A stretch of 23,523 bases of DNA from JBAWAP01 sp049589355. Its GTDB lineage: Bacteria > Chloroflexota > Anaerolineae > VGOG01. Of the stretch, positions 14,737 to 21,523 are shown piece by piece. The position numbers and the translations under genes are program-made. A model generated the notes under the pieces. The model did no database searches, had not been told where the DNA came from, and saw only the letters and a list, made by a program, of their open reading frames with translations. Location of the stretch: assembly GCA_049589355.1 (NCBI GenBank), contig JBAWAP010000192.1:1-23523 (forward strand). Direction: 5' to 3'. Position 1 is the first letter of the stretch. Each line of letters opens with the position of its first letter.

Positions 14737-15402
14737 TCATTGCCCTTTGAGTTCCTTGAGCTGGCGCTCGGCTTCAACCTGGGCCTGCTGGTCCTGGCCA
14801 GGGCCCAGCTCCAGAAAACGTTCGAAGGCTTTGATGGCTTCCTCTACGTTACCCTGGAGTTTGTGGACTGTTCCCAAACCGAAATATGCCTCTGGGAGCT
14901 CAGGACTGTATTCCAGAGCTGTGTTGAACTCCTTCACCGCTTCGTCCATCCTCCCCATCTGGACGTAGGCCGCCCCCAGGAGATAATGCGCCTCGGCGTC
15001 CTCAGGATTGATACCTAAAGCCGCCTGGAACTCGCTCACTGCCTCGGTCAGTTGCCCCTTTTGATAATAGACCACTCCCAGGTTGGAGTGGGCGTCGGCG
15101 TCATTGGCGTTCAAGCCTAGGACTGCTTTGAACTCTTCGGCGGCCTTGTCCAACTGGCCTCGCTCTGCATAGGCGTTGCCCAGCCGAAAGTGAGCTTCGG
15201 TCAAGGTCGGGTCAATCTGGATACCCGCCTCGAACTCAGCGATAGCTTTATCCAAATCGCCTGCTTGCAGGTGGGCACGCCCTGCCTGTAGATGCGCAGT
15301 GGGATCCCCCGGTGTAGGCGTACCGCCCCCACAGCCGACAAGGGCAAAAATCGCACTTAGAATCGAAAGCCCAATGAAGACCCTTATCAAAGAGATTCTC
15401 AT
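14737..15402 (-). CDS. TPR-repeat lipoprotein
   Basis: This 221-residue lipoprotein has a signal ending in LVGC (Cys24), then a short GGGTPTPGDPT linker. About five tetratricopeptide repeats of 34 residues follow, with the pattern AHxxLGxxYxxxGxLxxAxxxFxxALxxxP. TPR arrays act as protein-docking surfaces. The start is fixed by GGAGGAA 6 nt upstream. It heads the minus-strand operon with the M16 peptidase and the small barrel protein. A putative promoter lies at 15596-15624. A partner role in envelope protein turnover is possible but is inference. Confidence 0.92.
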   Translation of the reverse strand: MRISLIRVFIGLSILSAIFALVGCGGGTPTPGDPTAHLQAGRAHLQAGDLDKAIAEFEAGIQIDPTLTEAHFRLGNAYAERGQLDKAAEEFKAVLGLNANDADAHSNLGVVYYQKGQLTEAVSEFQAALGINPEDAEAHYLLGAAYVQMGRMDEAVKEFNTALEYSPELPEAYFGLGTVHKLQGNVEEAIKAFERFLELGPGQDQQAQVEAERQLKELKGQ

Positions 15403-15450
15403 GATCGTTCCTCCGCCTAATGTTTGTGATCCAGTAACTGCTCAGCCCGT

Positions 15451-15530
15451 GTCATTGCGAGGAGCGTTTTTTGCGACGAAGCAATCTCTTCCTTGCGGCT
15501 TGGGGATTGCTTCGCTTCGCTCGCAATGAC
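15451..15530. repeat. 80-bp palindromic repeat (GTCATTGCGA...TCGCAATGAC)
   Basis: GTCATTGCGA (15451-15460) and TCGCAATGAC (15521-15530) are perfect inverted ends. Inside, GCAATCTC (15481-15488) and GGGATTGC (15503-15510) are a second pair with one G-T mismatch. Repeats of this type (ATTGCTTCG...TCGCAATGAC) are common intergenic palindromes in environmental bacterial genomes. It lies in the leader region of the TPR operon. Confidence 0.8.
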
Positions 15531-15595
15531 AGCCTGAGTAGTCACGTGATCCAGCAGCAAGACTTGCGTTTCGTCCAGGCAGCACCTCCAGTTTT

Positions 15596-15624
15596 ATTAT
15601 ACTCGATTTGGTCTAAAAGGGAAA
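15596..15624 (-). promoter_or_regulatory. Possible promoter of the TPR-M16 operon
   Basis: On the minus strand TATAAT (15596-15601) is a consensus -10 hexamer. Seventeen nt upstream lies TTTCCC (15619-15624), a poor -35. The leader would be about 190 nt and include the 80-bp palindrome. Confidence 0.4.
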
Positions 15625-15637
15625 AGTGCGGTTCACC

Positions 15638-15663
15638 AAAAAACCCGCCCTGGTTAGGGCGGG
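15638..15663 (-). terminator. Intrinsic terminator of the sigma/DegV operon
   Basis: On the minus strand CCCGCCCT (15656-15663) pairs with AGGGCGGG (15644-15651) around an AACC loop. TTTTTT (15638-15643) follows. It is the clearest terminator in the window and lies 80 nt after the small membrane-protein gene. Confidence 0.9.
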
Positions 15664-15744
15664 GAAGGGTAACGTGCACTTATTTATCTATCATGCACAC
15701 ATCACAAGCCACAAAGCGAAATTAGCGATATGTAGCAAAGCTGG

Positions 15745-16110
15745 TTAGGCTTTGGCAGTCGCCCGGGAGCGAATAAGGTAAGCGATCGCCCCAGCCACGG
15801 AAACAGCCGAGCCCAGAGCCGCTGCCCCGATGAGAATCTGCTTTCTGTGGCTTCTAGCCAGTTGAGGTACTTCTCCGGCCAGCTTCCGGCGACCAGCAGC
15901 AAGCAAATCCTGGTGTAAGCTCTGGCAGAATGTTGGCGCAGGCTCCACCGGCTCCAGCACCTCCTTGATTCTCTCCGCCGTTGCTAGCAGGGGCTTGAGC
16001 TTATCCTGGTAGCTGGGAAACATGACAAGATAATCGTTTCCCTTCATCTGGTTTTTCCGCAGTTGATTGGCATGAGCTGCCAGTATCTCAGCTAACACTT
16101 TGTCTTCCAT
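15745..16110 (-). CDS. Single-span membrane protein, anti-sigma-like N-terminus
   Basis: This 121-residue protein has a soluble N-terminal part (MEDKVLAEILAAHANQL, then DYLVMFPSYQDKLKPLLATAERI) and one membrane helix at about residues 91-113 (QILIGAAALGSAVSVAGAIAYLI) with a short basic tail. The pattern FPSYxDKLKPLL resembles the YPxYxxELRPLL motif I know from membrane proteins beside ECF sigma factors in Chloroflexota, often linked to DUF5667. An anti-sigma role is therefore suggested but not proven. ATG 16110 is chosen because AGGGGAGAAG precedes it; the frame is open upstream into a repeat element. It is the last gene before the terminator. Confidence 0.7.
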   Translation of the reverse strand: MEDKVLAEILAAHANQLRKNQMKGNDYLVMFPSYQDKLKPLLATAERIKEVLEPVEPAPTFCQSLHQDLLAAGRRKLAGEVPQLARSHRKQILIGAAALGSAVSVAGAIAYLIRSRATAKA

Positions 16111-16138
16111 AGTCTTCTCCCCTGAAAGCGGAGTCTTG

Positions 16139-16236
16139 AGGTGCCCGGCACTTGCCAATGTCACATGGAGCGAGCCGCTCAAATGCCTTCCAGACCTTGT
16201 AGTCTTTGAAATTATGGCCAAAAGTGCCGGGCACCT
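16139..16236 (-). repeat. 98-bp element A with perfect 15-bp inverted ends
   Basis: AGGTGCCCGGCACTT (16139-16153) and AAGTGCCGGGCACCT (16222-16236) are perfect inverted repeats. Each arm can also fold on itself (GTGC-CCG-GCAC). The inside has TCTTTGAAA at 16203-16211, shared at a similar distance from the right arm with element C (21425-21521). It lies between the first DegV gene and the membrane-protein gene. There is no coding sense; a MITE-like or REP-like nature is likely. Confidence 0.88.
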
Positions 16237-16256
16237 ATTCTGCCTACGGCGCGGCT

Positions 16257-17090
16257 TCAGACTCTATAGGAGATGAGGCCAATGACGCCTGGCCCACCAT
16301 GCACGGTCAGCGAGCAGGCGAGGTCCACGACGTGCATCTCGTCGCAGTTGAAGGTCCTCTCCAGGCGCTCCCTCAATTCTTCTGCATCGGTAGGGGCTTC
16401 AGCGTGAGGGATGCCAATCTTAACAGGCTCGGTCGTGCCCACCGCCTCCGCCGTCAGCTCCACCATCCGATCTATGGCCTTGCTCCTAGTTCGTACATTC
16501 TGGAAAGCCTCGAGCACGCCGTCCTCTACCTTAATGACAGGCTTGACATTCAGAAGCGATGCCAGCGCTCCGGCCAATTTGCCCACCCGCCCGCTCTTCT
16601 GGAGGTACTTCAAGGTGGCTGGGGTGAGATAGAGGTACATCCTCGACCGTATCCCCTCCAAGATCTGGATGATCTCCCCCATGCTCTTACCCGCCTCAGC
16701 GGCCCTGGCGGCGGCCAGCACCTGGTAGCCGGTGCCTATCGAGATCGAGAGCGTATCGAAGACCTCGATCTCAGCCTCAGGCAGCATAGACTTGGCCAGC
16801 AGCCCCGACTGATAGGTCCCGCTGTGCTTGGAGGTAACGTGAAGGGAGATGATGGAGTGGCCTTGCTCCGCCAGTTCCTTGTAAACCTCGACGAACTGTC
16901 CCGGCGAGGGCTGTGACGACGTGGGCATGACCTCCTCGAGCTTCTTGAAGAAGGTAGGCCGGTCAATGTCAATGCCTTCTTGATAGGTCTCCGTGCCGAA
17001 CTGAATGTTGATGGGCACCTCCCGGATGTCGTACCTATCCAGTAACTCCTTAGGTATGTCGGCAGTGCTGTCAGTGACTATTTTGATCAT
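16257..17090 (-). CDS. DegV family fatty-acid-binding protein (FakB-like), copy 1
   Basis: This 277-residue DegV protein has the classical features. The N-terminus IVTDSTADIPKELL, TSSQPSPGQF (Thr57-Ser62) and SGTYQS (Ser90-Thr92) bind the fatty-acid carboxylate in FakB proteins. KYLQKSGRVGKLAGALASLLNVKPVI and the C-terminal HGGPGVIG motif complete the family. FakB proteins present fatty acids to the kinase FakA for phosphorylation and entry into phospholipids; no FakA gene is in the window. The start is set by GGGAGGAGGAAAG upstream. The gene is flanked on both sides by 98-99 bp inverted-repeat elements. Confidence 0.93.
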   Translation of the reverse strand: MIKIVTDSTADIPKELLDRYDIREVPINIQFGTETYQEGIDIDRPTFFKKLEEVMPTSSQPSPGQFVEVYKELAEQGHSIISLHVTSKHSGTYQSGLLAKSMLPEAEIEVFDTLSISIGTGYQVLAAARAAEAGKSMGEIIQILEGIRSRMYLYLTPATLKYLQKSGRVGKLAGALASLLNVKPVIKVEDGVLEAFQNVRTRSKAIDRMVELTAEAVGTTEPVKIGIPHAEAPTDAEELRERLERTFNCDEMHVVDLACSLTVHGGPGVIGLISYRV

Positions 17091-17124
17091 CTTTCCTCCT
17101 CCCTTATCTTGGATTTACTACTGG

Positions 17125-17223
17125 AGAAACCCGTTTTCTCGCGCCAAATTGCCGTCAGCGTTGAGTTGAAATAGGCTGATCTAGCTAGATTTCACTGGCA
17201 GAGTCGTCAGAAAACGGGTTTCT
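17125..17223 (-). repeat. 99-bp element B with perfect 15-bp inverted ends
   Basis: AGAAACCCGTTTTCT (17125-17139) and AGAAAACGGGTTTCT (17209-17223) are perfect inverted repeats. The right arm overlaps the last codons of the radical SAM gene and encodes its final QKPVF. The inside is unlike elements A and C. Size and arm length are nearly the same as theirs, however. Confidence 0.85.
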
Positions 17224-18589
17224 GTTGGACACCGCTGAGGTAGGCCTGCGGGTTGGTTAGATCAACGAGCAGGTTCTTAACCCGCTTCAACGCAGGGACC
17301 TGGATGCGCCCCGCCCTCACCCGCTCCTTGAGCTCTGAAAGGCTCATCGTCGTGCTGGCGTAGAGTTGCGCCATATTCTCGTAGAACTCCCTTGTGGAAA
17401 GCCTCGTGGGCAGAACGCTGTGCAGGAAGTCGAATAACTCATAGTTTCGAGTGGTCAGCTCGTTAATCTTTTCCCTGAAGAACTCCGTTCCGGGCAGTGG
17501 GGTTAAGACAGTGAATTGGGGAAAGCTGATTTTGAGCTTTCGCACGTAACCAATCAGGGCGTCGAAGTCGGGCTTTGTCCACCGTGGGTCAACAATGAAG
17601 GCTCCCCAGATGTCAACTCCGTTGGCATGCATGATGTGCGCTGCCTCCTCGTTGGTGCGGACGGTGTTTCTCTTGTTAAGGTCGGTCAACTCCTCTTCTC
17701 GAAACTTCTCAAAGCCCACCAGCACGGTCGAGAGGCCAATCCTTGCCCACTTCTCGATGAGGTCAGGGCGCCTGACAATGCTATCGCTACGGGCCTGCAT
17801 CCAGAACCTTGTCCTGATGCCCGCCGCCTTGATCAGCTCGTAGATCTTTTCTGCCCGTGACAAGCTCTGCAGGAAGTTGTCATCAACGAAGGCGATCACA
17901 TCACCCAGTCGGCCTTCCAGTTCTTCCAGTACCCGCTCCGGCGACTTGACCCGACACTTGCCACGGTGAAAGGCCCACACCGAGCAGAACTTGCAGCGGT
18001 AAGGACAACCTCTAGCTGTCTCTACGAGATACGGCGATGTCCAGAACTGGAAGTGGTATTTCTCTCGATAGTCGTCCACGAGATGTCGGGCGGGAAGGGG
18101 AGAATTGTCTAGAACTAGGGGATCCCTAGTCGGAGTGCGTACCTGTCTACCATCCTGACGATAGATGATCCCCGCCACACGGTGGTAAGCAGAGCCCTCG
18201 GCCACTGCTTCAATCAACTCGGGAAAGGTCACCTCACCTTCGCCGACCACGATAACATCTACCTCATCGCAGTCGAAGTCCTCGGGGCAGAGGCTGGCGT
18301 GATGGCCGCCGACCACGGTGCAAATGGTCGGATCTGTTTCCTTGACCTCCCGACAGATGGATAGCATACGGGGCACATTGGTAGTGTAGCCCGTCACCCC
18401 TACCAGGTCAGGGGCGAAGCTATCTAAGGTTTCCCTTAGGCTGGGATCTACCCGCAGGTCCAGGATTTTGACCTCGTGGTCTGGGATGGTAGCTGCCAGG
18501 AGTTCTAACGCTAAGGGCTCGGCGCGAGCCAGCCTAGTGAACCCCACCAGGCTTGGGGGATCCTCCGGTTGAACAAGTAACACTTTCAT
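17207..18589 (-). CDS. B12-binding-domain radical SAM protein
   Basis: This 460-residue protein has an N-terminal cobalamin-binding-like domain (MKVLLVQPEDPPS to about residue 135, with VVGGHHASLCPE) and a radical SAM domain. The 4Fe-4S motif is CPYRCKFC (Cys195, Cys199, Cys202). Its typical later parts are FVDDNFLQS and the C-terminal FPQFTVLTPLPGTEFF. No DxHxxG cobalamin ligand is seen, common for this group. The start is the ATG at 18589, overlapping the upstream DegV stop by 4 nt; the open frame further upstream runs antisense through other code and is not used. The substrate is unknown. Position between two lipid-binding DegV genes suggests lipid or fatty-acid chemistry, which is inference. 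The last five residues come from a repeat arm. Confidence 0.92.
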   Translation of the reverse strand: MKVLLVQPEDPPSLVGFTRLARAEPLALELLAATIPDHEVKILDLRVDPSLRETLDSFAPDLVGVTGYTTNVPRMLSICREVKETDPTICTVVGGHHASLCPEDFDCDEVDVIVVGEGEVTFPELIEAVAEGSAYHRVAGIIYRQDGRQVRTPTRDPLVLDNSPLPARHLVDDYREKYHFQFWTSPYLVETARGCPYRCKFCSVWAFHRGKCRVKSPERVLEELEGRLGDVIAFVDDNFLQSLSRAEKIYELIKAAGIRTRFWMQARSDSIVRRPDLIEKWARIGLSTVLVGFEKFREEELTDLNKRNTVRTNEEAAHIMHANGVDIWGAFIVDPRWTKPDFDALIGYVRKLKISFPQFTVLTPLPGTEFFREKINELTTRNYELFDFLHSVLPTRLSTREFYENMAQLYASTTMSLSELKERVRAGRIQVPALKRVKNLLVDLTNPQAYLSGVQQKPVF

Positions 18590-19437
18590 TCTTTCCCCTC
18601 CGCATACGAGACCACACCGATCAGGCCGGGTCCGCCGAGGGCAGCAAGGGCGGGCGTGACCTCGACCACGAAGATCTCCTTGCACTTGAGGATGGCCCCG
18701 ACCCTCTCCCTCAGCCACTCGGCATCTTCGGGAACGTAGGCGTGGGCGATGGCGACGCTCGTCGCCTCGGCATCGCGCACCGCCTCCTGAGTAAACTTCA
18801 GGAGCTGCTCCAGGGACTTGGCTCGGCTCCTGACCTTGCCGACGGCCTCGATCAGGCCATCCCGTATGACGAGTATGGGCTTGACATCGAGCAGTGAGGC
18901 GAACAGACCCTGTAGCGATCCCACCCGCCCACTCAGTTGGAGGTATTTCAGGGTGTCAACAGTGGCGAAGACGTTCATCCGGGCCTTGATATCCTCGATG
19001 ATGGCCAAGATCTCCGGCACTGTCCTGCCCACTTCACTGGCCCCGGCAGCGGCCAGGGCCAGAAATCCTGCACCCATGGAGGCAGATAGTGAATCAATCA
19101 CCCTGACGTCAATCTCAGGCACCATCGAGCGGGCCAGCACGGCCGTTTGGTAGACGGCGCTGAGTTTAGAGGTGATATGGATCGAGAGGATCGTTCTGGC
19201 CCTCCCCGCTAACCCTCGGTAAGCCTCGATGAATTTCCCCGGCGCCGGCGCCGAGGTAGTGGGGATGATGCCCTCCTCCATCTTGCGGTAGAGGTCTTCT
19301 CGTGTCATATCAACCCCATCCTCGTACGAGCGCTTCCCGATGTTGATGTTGGCCGGCACCACCTTTATGTCAAACTTCTCCAGAATAGCTTTGGGCAAAT
19401 CACAGCAGCTATCTACGACGATTCCGATTCCCCTCAC
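18586..19437 (-). CDS. DegV family protein, copy 2 (divergent lipid-site motifs)
   Basis: This 283-residue DegV protein keeps the overall family pattern: IVVDSCCDLPKAIL, TTSAPAPGKF (Thr60-Gly67), KYLQLSGRVGSLQGLFASLLDVKPIL and the C-terminal GGPGLIGVV. Two signature sites differ from copy 1. DST reads DSC, and the SGTYQ loop reads SAVYQ (Ser93-Ala94-Val95). These residues contact the fatty-acid head group in FakB, so ligand preference may differ. It starts with GTG at 19437 after GGAGGAGAAACGA, 13 nt after the sigma-factor stop. Its own stop overlaps the radical SAM start. Confidence 0.92.
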   Translation of the reverse strand: MRGIGIVVDSCCDLPKAILEKFDIKVVPANINIGKRSYEDGVDMTREDLYRKMEEGIIPTTSAPAPGKFIEAYRGLAGRARTILSIHITSKLSAVYQTAVLARSMVPEIDVRVIDSLSASMGAGFLALAAAGASEVGRTVPEILAIIEDIKARMNVFATVDTLKYLQLSGRVGSLQGLFASLLDVKPILVIRDGLIEAVGKVRSRAKSLEQLLKFTQEAVRDAEATSVAIAHAYVPEDAEWLRERVGAILKCKEIFVVEVTPALAALGGPGLIGVVSYAEGKE

Positions 19438-19450
19438 TCGTTTCTCCTCC

Positions 19451-20038
19451 TCAAAACCCCCTCTTTTCCAGGTCTTCTCTCAGCGCGATCAGGATCCGGT
19501 AGTACAGGGACTTGATAGCTCCCTCGCTACGGTCCATGACTTGACCGATCTCAACGTTGGACATCCCCTCCATGAGCTTGAGGATGAGCAGTTGTTGGCG
19601 GTCAGAAGGGAGCCGCTTGATGGCTTCGAGCAGGGCCTCTCGTTCCTCGTTGGCCTCGGTCTGATACTCAAGAGCACTTCCGTCACGCTGGCTAGTCAGA
19701 ATCAACCCATCCAGGGAGACAACCTTGTGCCGGCTGCCGTCACGAAGCCAGTTAGCCATCAAGTTGTGGGCAATTCGATAAAGCCAAGCCGAGAAAGGCA
19801 AGCCCCTGCTCTCGTAGCGGTCTATGTTGGCAAGAGCCCGGTAAAAGGTCCTGGCGGTGAGGTCTTCGGCGTCGTGGTGGTTGCCGGTGCGATAATAGAT
19901 GTAGCTGTAAATCTTCCTCACGTATCTTTTGTATAAGATACCGAAGGCCGCCGGGTCCTCTTTGGCCCTCTCCACCAAAGTTCCTTCGCTTTCCGTTTCC
20001 GCCACAGGAGAGCCCTTTCCTAACGGCCCTTCGGACAT
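19451..20038 (-). CDS. ECF-type RNA polymerase sigma factor
   Basis: This 195-residue protein has sigma region 2 (LYKRYVRKIYSYIYYRTGNHHDAEDLTARTFYRALANIDRY, then AWLYRIAHNLMANWLRD) and region 4 (LPSDRQQLLILKLMEGMSNVEIGQVMDRSEGAIKSLYYRILIALREDL). Region 4 carries a helix-turn-helix for the -35 element. The start at ATG 20038 is a judgement; the frame is open to TTG 20101 and neither has a good ribosome-binding site. It heads the operon with two DegV genes, a radical SAM gene and a membrane protein that may be its anti-sigma factor. An insertion sequence ends 109 bp upstream, so the native promoter may be altered. Confidence 0.92.
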   Translation of the reverse strand: MSEGPLGKGSPVAETESEGTLVERAKEDPAAFGILYKRYVRKIYSYIYYRTGNHHDAEDLTARTFYRALANIDRYESRGLPFSAWLYRIAHNLMANWLRDGSRHKVVSLDGLILTSQRDGSALEYQTEANEEREALLEAIKRLPSDRQQLLILKLMEGMSNVEIGQVMDRSEGAIKSLYYRILIALREDLEKRGF

Positions 20039-20142
20039 GGTTTTGTTATTACAACACCGAAGGGCAGCAATGGTTACGGATGACAAGGCAACGAGTAACA
20101 AGTCAATAAGGAATCGAGGATTGTACTGATCTCAGGTCTAAG

Positions 20143-21334
20143 TATAGCTTCACTACCGGATACTTTTTACCAAGCAAGGCATTTGGAACTTCACGGGAAT
20201 GGGTAGATGCTCATTCAGGAAGTGCTCGAGCAGGTTCAAGCCGAGTTGGAAGAGACTTAAGTCACAACGGTCGGTGCGATGAATGATCTTGACCCAGTCG
20301 TCCCGCTTGGCGATCACGCCCAAATAGATGATCCAAATGTAGGCCAGGCAAGCCGCGATCATCAGGCGGGCCAGAGGCGCCGGATCCGATATGTGGCTTT
20401 TGTGCAGGTTGAACCCCCGGCTCTTCTGATCGGAGAAGAAGGTTTCAATCTGGGAGCGCCTGGTGTACCAATAACACGCTTCTTCGACCAGTTCCATATT
20501 CGTAACCAAGTAGATTGCCTCTTCATATTCGGCCTCCCACCAAGCGATGGCCAGCACTGGTCCATAGTCCTGAAGGGTGAAGGTCACACCGGGCAGATCA
20601 ATGCATTCTCCCGGTTGCACCCCCACTTCGTGGAAGGCGAACCTTTCGCCTTCTGCCCCCACCTGGGTGTTCTTGGCTGTACGGCAGACGTACTCCCATC
20701 CATAGCCATCAATGGTAGCCTGGAGAGTGATCCCATCGAACTCCCCGTCACCAACGAAGATGACGCCAGCTCCTTCCGGAACTATCTGGTAGACTTGCTC
20801 CACCAACTGCACATGGGTCTCCTCCGGAAGATGGCCTTTGTTTCCCTTCACCACAATCCAGGCGATAGGCAGAGCCCGTTTCTTGAAGATCACGCTGACC
20901 ATCAATGCCAGGCATTTCCGTCCTACTTCACTGGCGTCCATAGCCAGCAGCAGCGTGCGGTGGGCAGCGAGGCTCGTCAATAATGCGTCAGCATAAGGCA
21001 GGTAGTAGATCTCGACATCTATCCGCTCGTTCTTTATCCAACGGGAGAACTTCTTGACTCGGCTCTCCCTCTTGGCCCCATCGGGCACCTTTGCAGCAAT
21101 CGCGGGCAGATTCGTGCTCTTGCTGCCCACGATGCCGCTGACGAGCGAGGCCAGCGTATTTAAGTGCCGAGACAAATTGCCCTTGGGCTCTGTCGGATAG
21201 AGTTGTTTAAGTGCGTTTCTTACGGCCCGATACCTGCGTCGGTTGTCACTCATGATACACTCCTTGCTCTGTGGTGAGAGCTAGAGTATACCATGAATCA
21301 ACCGCTTGAAAAAGTGTCCGGTAGTGAAAGTATA
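20143..21334 (-). mobile_element. IS4-superfamily insertion sequence with 4-bp target duplication
   Basis: The terminal repeats TTCACTACCGGATACTTTTT (20149-20168) and AAAAAGTGTCCGGTAGTGAA (21309-21328) match at 19 of 20 positions. Two bases further out on each side, TATA occurs at 20143-20146 and 21331-21334 as a direct repeat. This gives an element of about 1184 bp (20147-21330). A 4-bp duplication recalls the IS701 group. The transposase is intact. Confidence 0.88.
20153..21253 (-). CDS. IS4-superfamily DDE transposase
   Basis: This 366-residue transposase has the DDE residues Asp106 (LAMDASEV), Asp169 (VGDGEFDG) and Glu270. The IS4 signature Y(2)R(3)E(6)K is exact: Tyr263, Arg266, Glu270, Lys277 in YTRRSQIETFFSDQK. 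The stop codon lies in the left terminal repeat. A ribosome-binding site (AAGGAG) precedes the ATG, and TATACT at 21285-21290 (minus strand) could be its -10 box. It looks complete, so the element may be active. It reads toward the sigma-factor gene. Confidence 0.95.
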   Translation of the reverse strand: MSDNRRRYRAVRNALKQLYPTEPKGNLSRHLNTLASLVSGIVGSKSTNLPAIAAKVPDGAKRESRVKKFSRWIKNERIDVEIYYLPYADALLTSLAAHRTLLLAMDASEVGRKCLALMVSVIFKKRALPIAWIVVKGNKGHLPEETHVQLVEQVYQIVPEGAGVIFVGDGEFDGITLQATIDGYGWEYVCRTAKNTQVGAEGERFAFHEVGVQPGECIDLPGVTFTLQDYGPVLAIAWWEAEYEEAIYLVTNMELVEEACYWYTRRSQIETFFSDQKSRGFNLHKSHISDPAPLARLMIAACLAYIWIIYLGVIAKRDDWVKIIHRTDRCDLSLFQLGLNLLEHFLNEHLPIPVKFQMPCLVKSIR

Positions 21335-21358
21335 GCAGGGTTTCTGAATGTGGTCAAT

Positions 21359-21387
21359 AATCAGTAAGCAGTGATCAGTCATCAGTG
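21359..21387 (+). repeat. ATCAGTG-type short tandem repeat
   Basis: AATCAGTA, AGCAGTG, ATCAGTC and ATCAGTG form a degenerate 7-8 bp repeat like the one at 12561-12625. Confidence 0.7.
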
Positions 21388-21424
21388 TTTACTCAATGTC
21401 AGTAAGTTAAGCGTCAAGTAGGCC

Positions 21425-21521
21425 AGGTGCAACGCACTTTTTGCTCCGATAAGGCGGAAAACTCATATCAAACTGCTTGAAATCATAGCTCTTTGAAAGT
21501 CAGCCGAAGTGCGTTGCACCT
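21425..21521 (+). repeat. 97-bp element C with perfect 15-bp inverted ends
   Basis: AGGTGCAACGCACTT (21425-21439) and AAGTGCGTTGCACCT (21507-21521) are perfect inverted repeats. Compared with element A (16139-16236) the arms differ only at the central three bases (CCG to AAC), with matching changes on the other side (CGG to GTT). TCTTTGAAA (21490-21498) is shared near the right arm. It ends 2 bp before the likely end of the next insertion sequence. Confidence 0.88.
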
Positions 21522-21523
21522 TA

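Noticed and set aside
16206..16916. Long plus-strand open frame (about 236 codons) opposite the first DegV gene
   Set aside because: It is antisense to a clear DegV gene with a good start, and its protein looks like no family. It is a codon-bias shadow.
18590..18718. N-terminal extension of the radical SAM gene
   Set aside because: This stretch overlaps the upstream DegV gene in another frame. The ATG at 18589 overlaps the DegV stop as expected in an operon and starts the normal MKVLLVQP domain.
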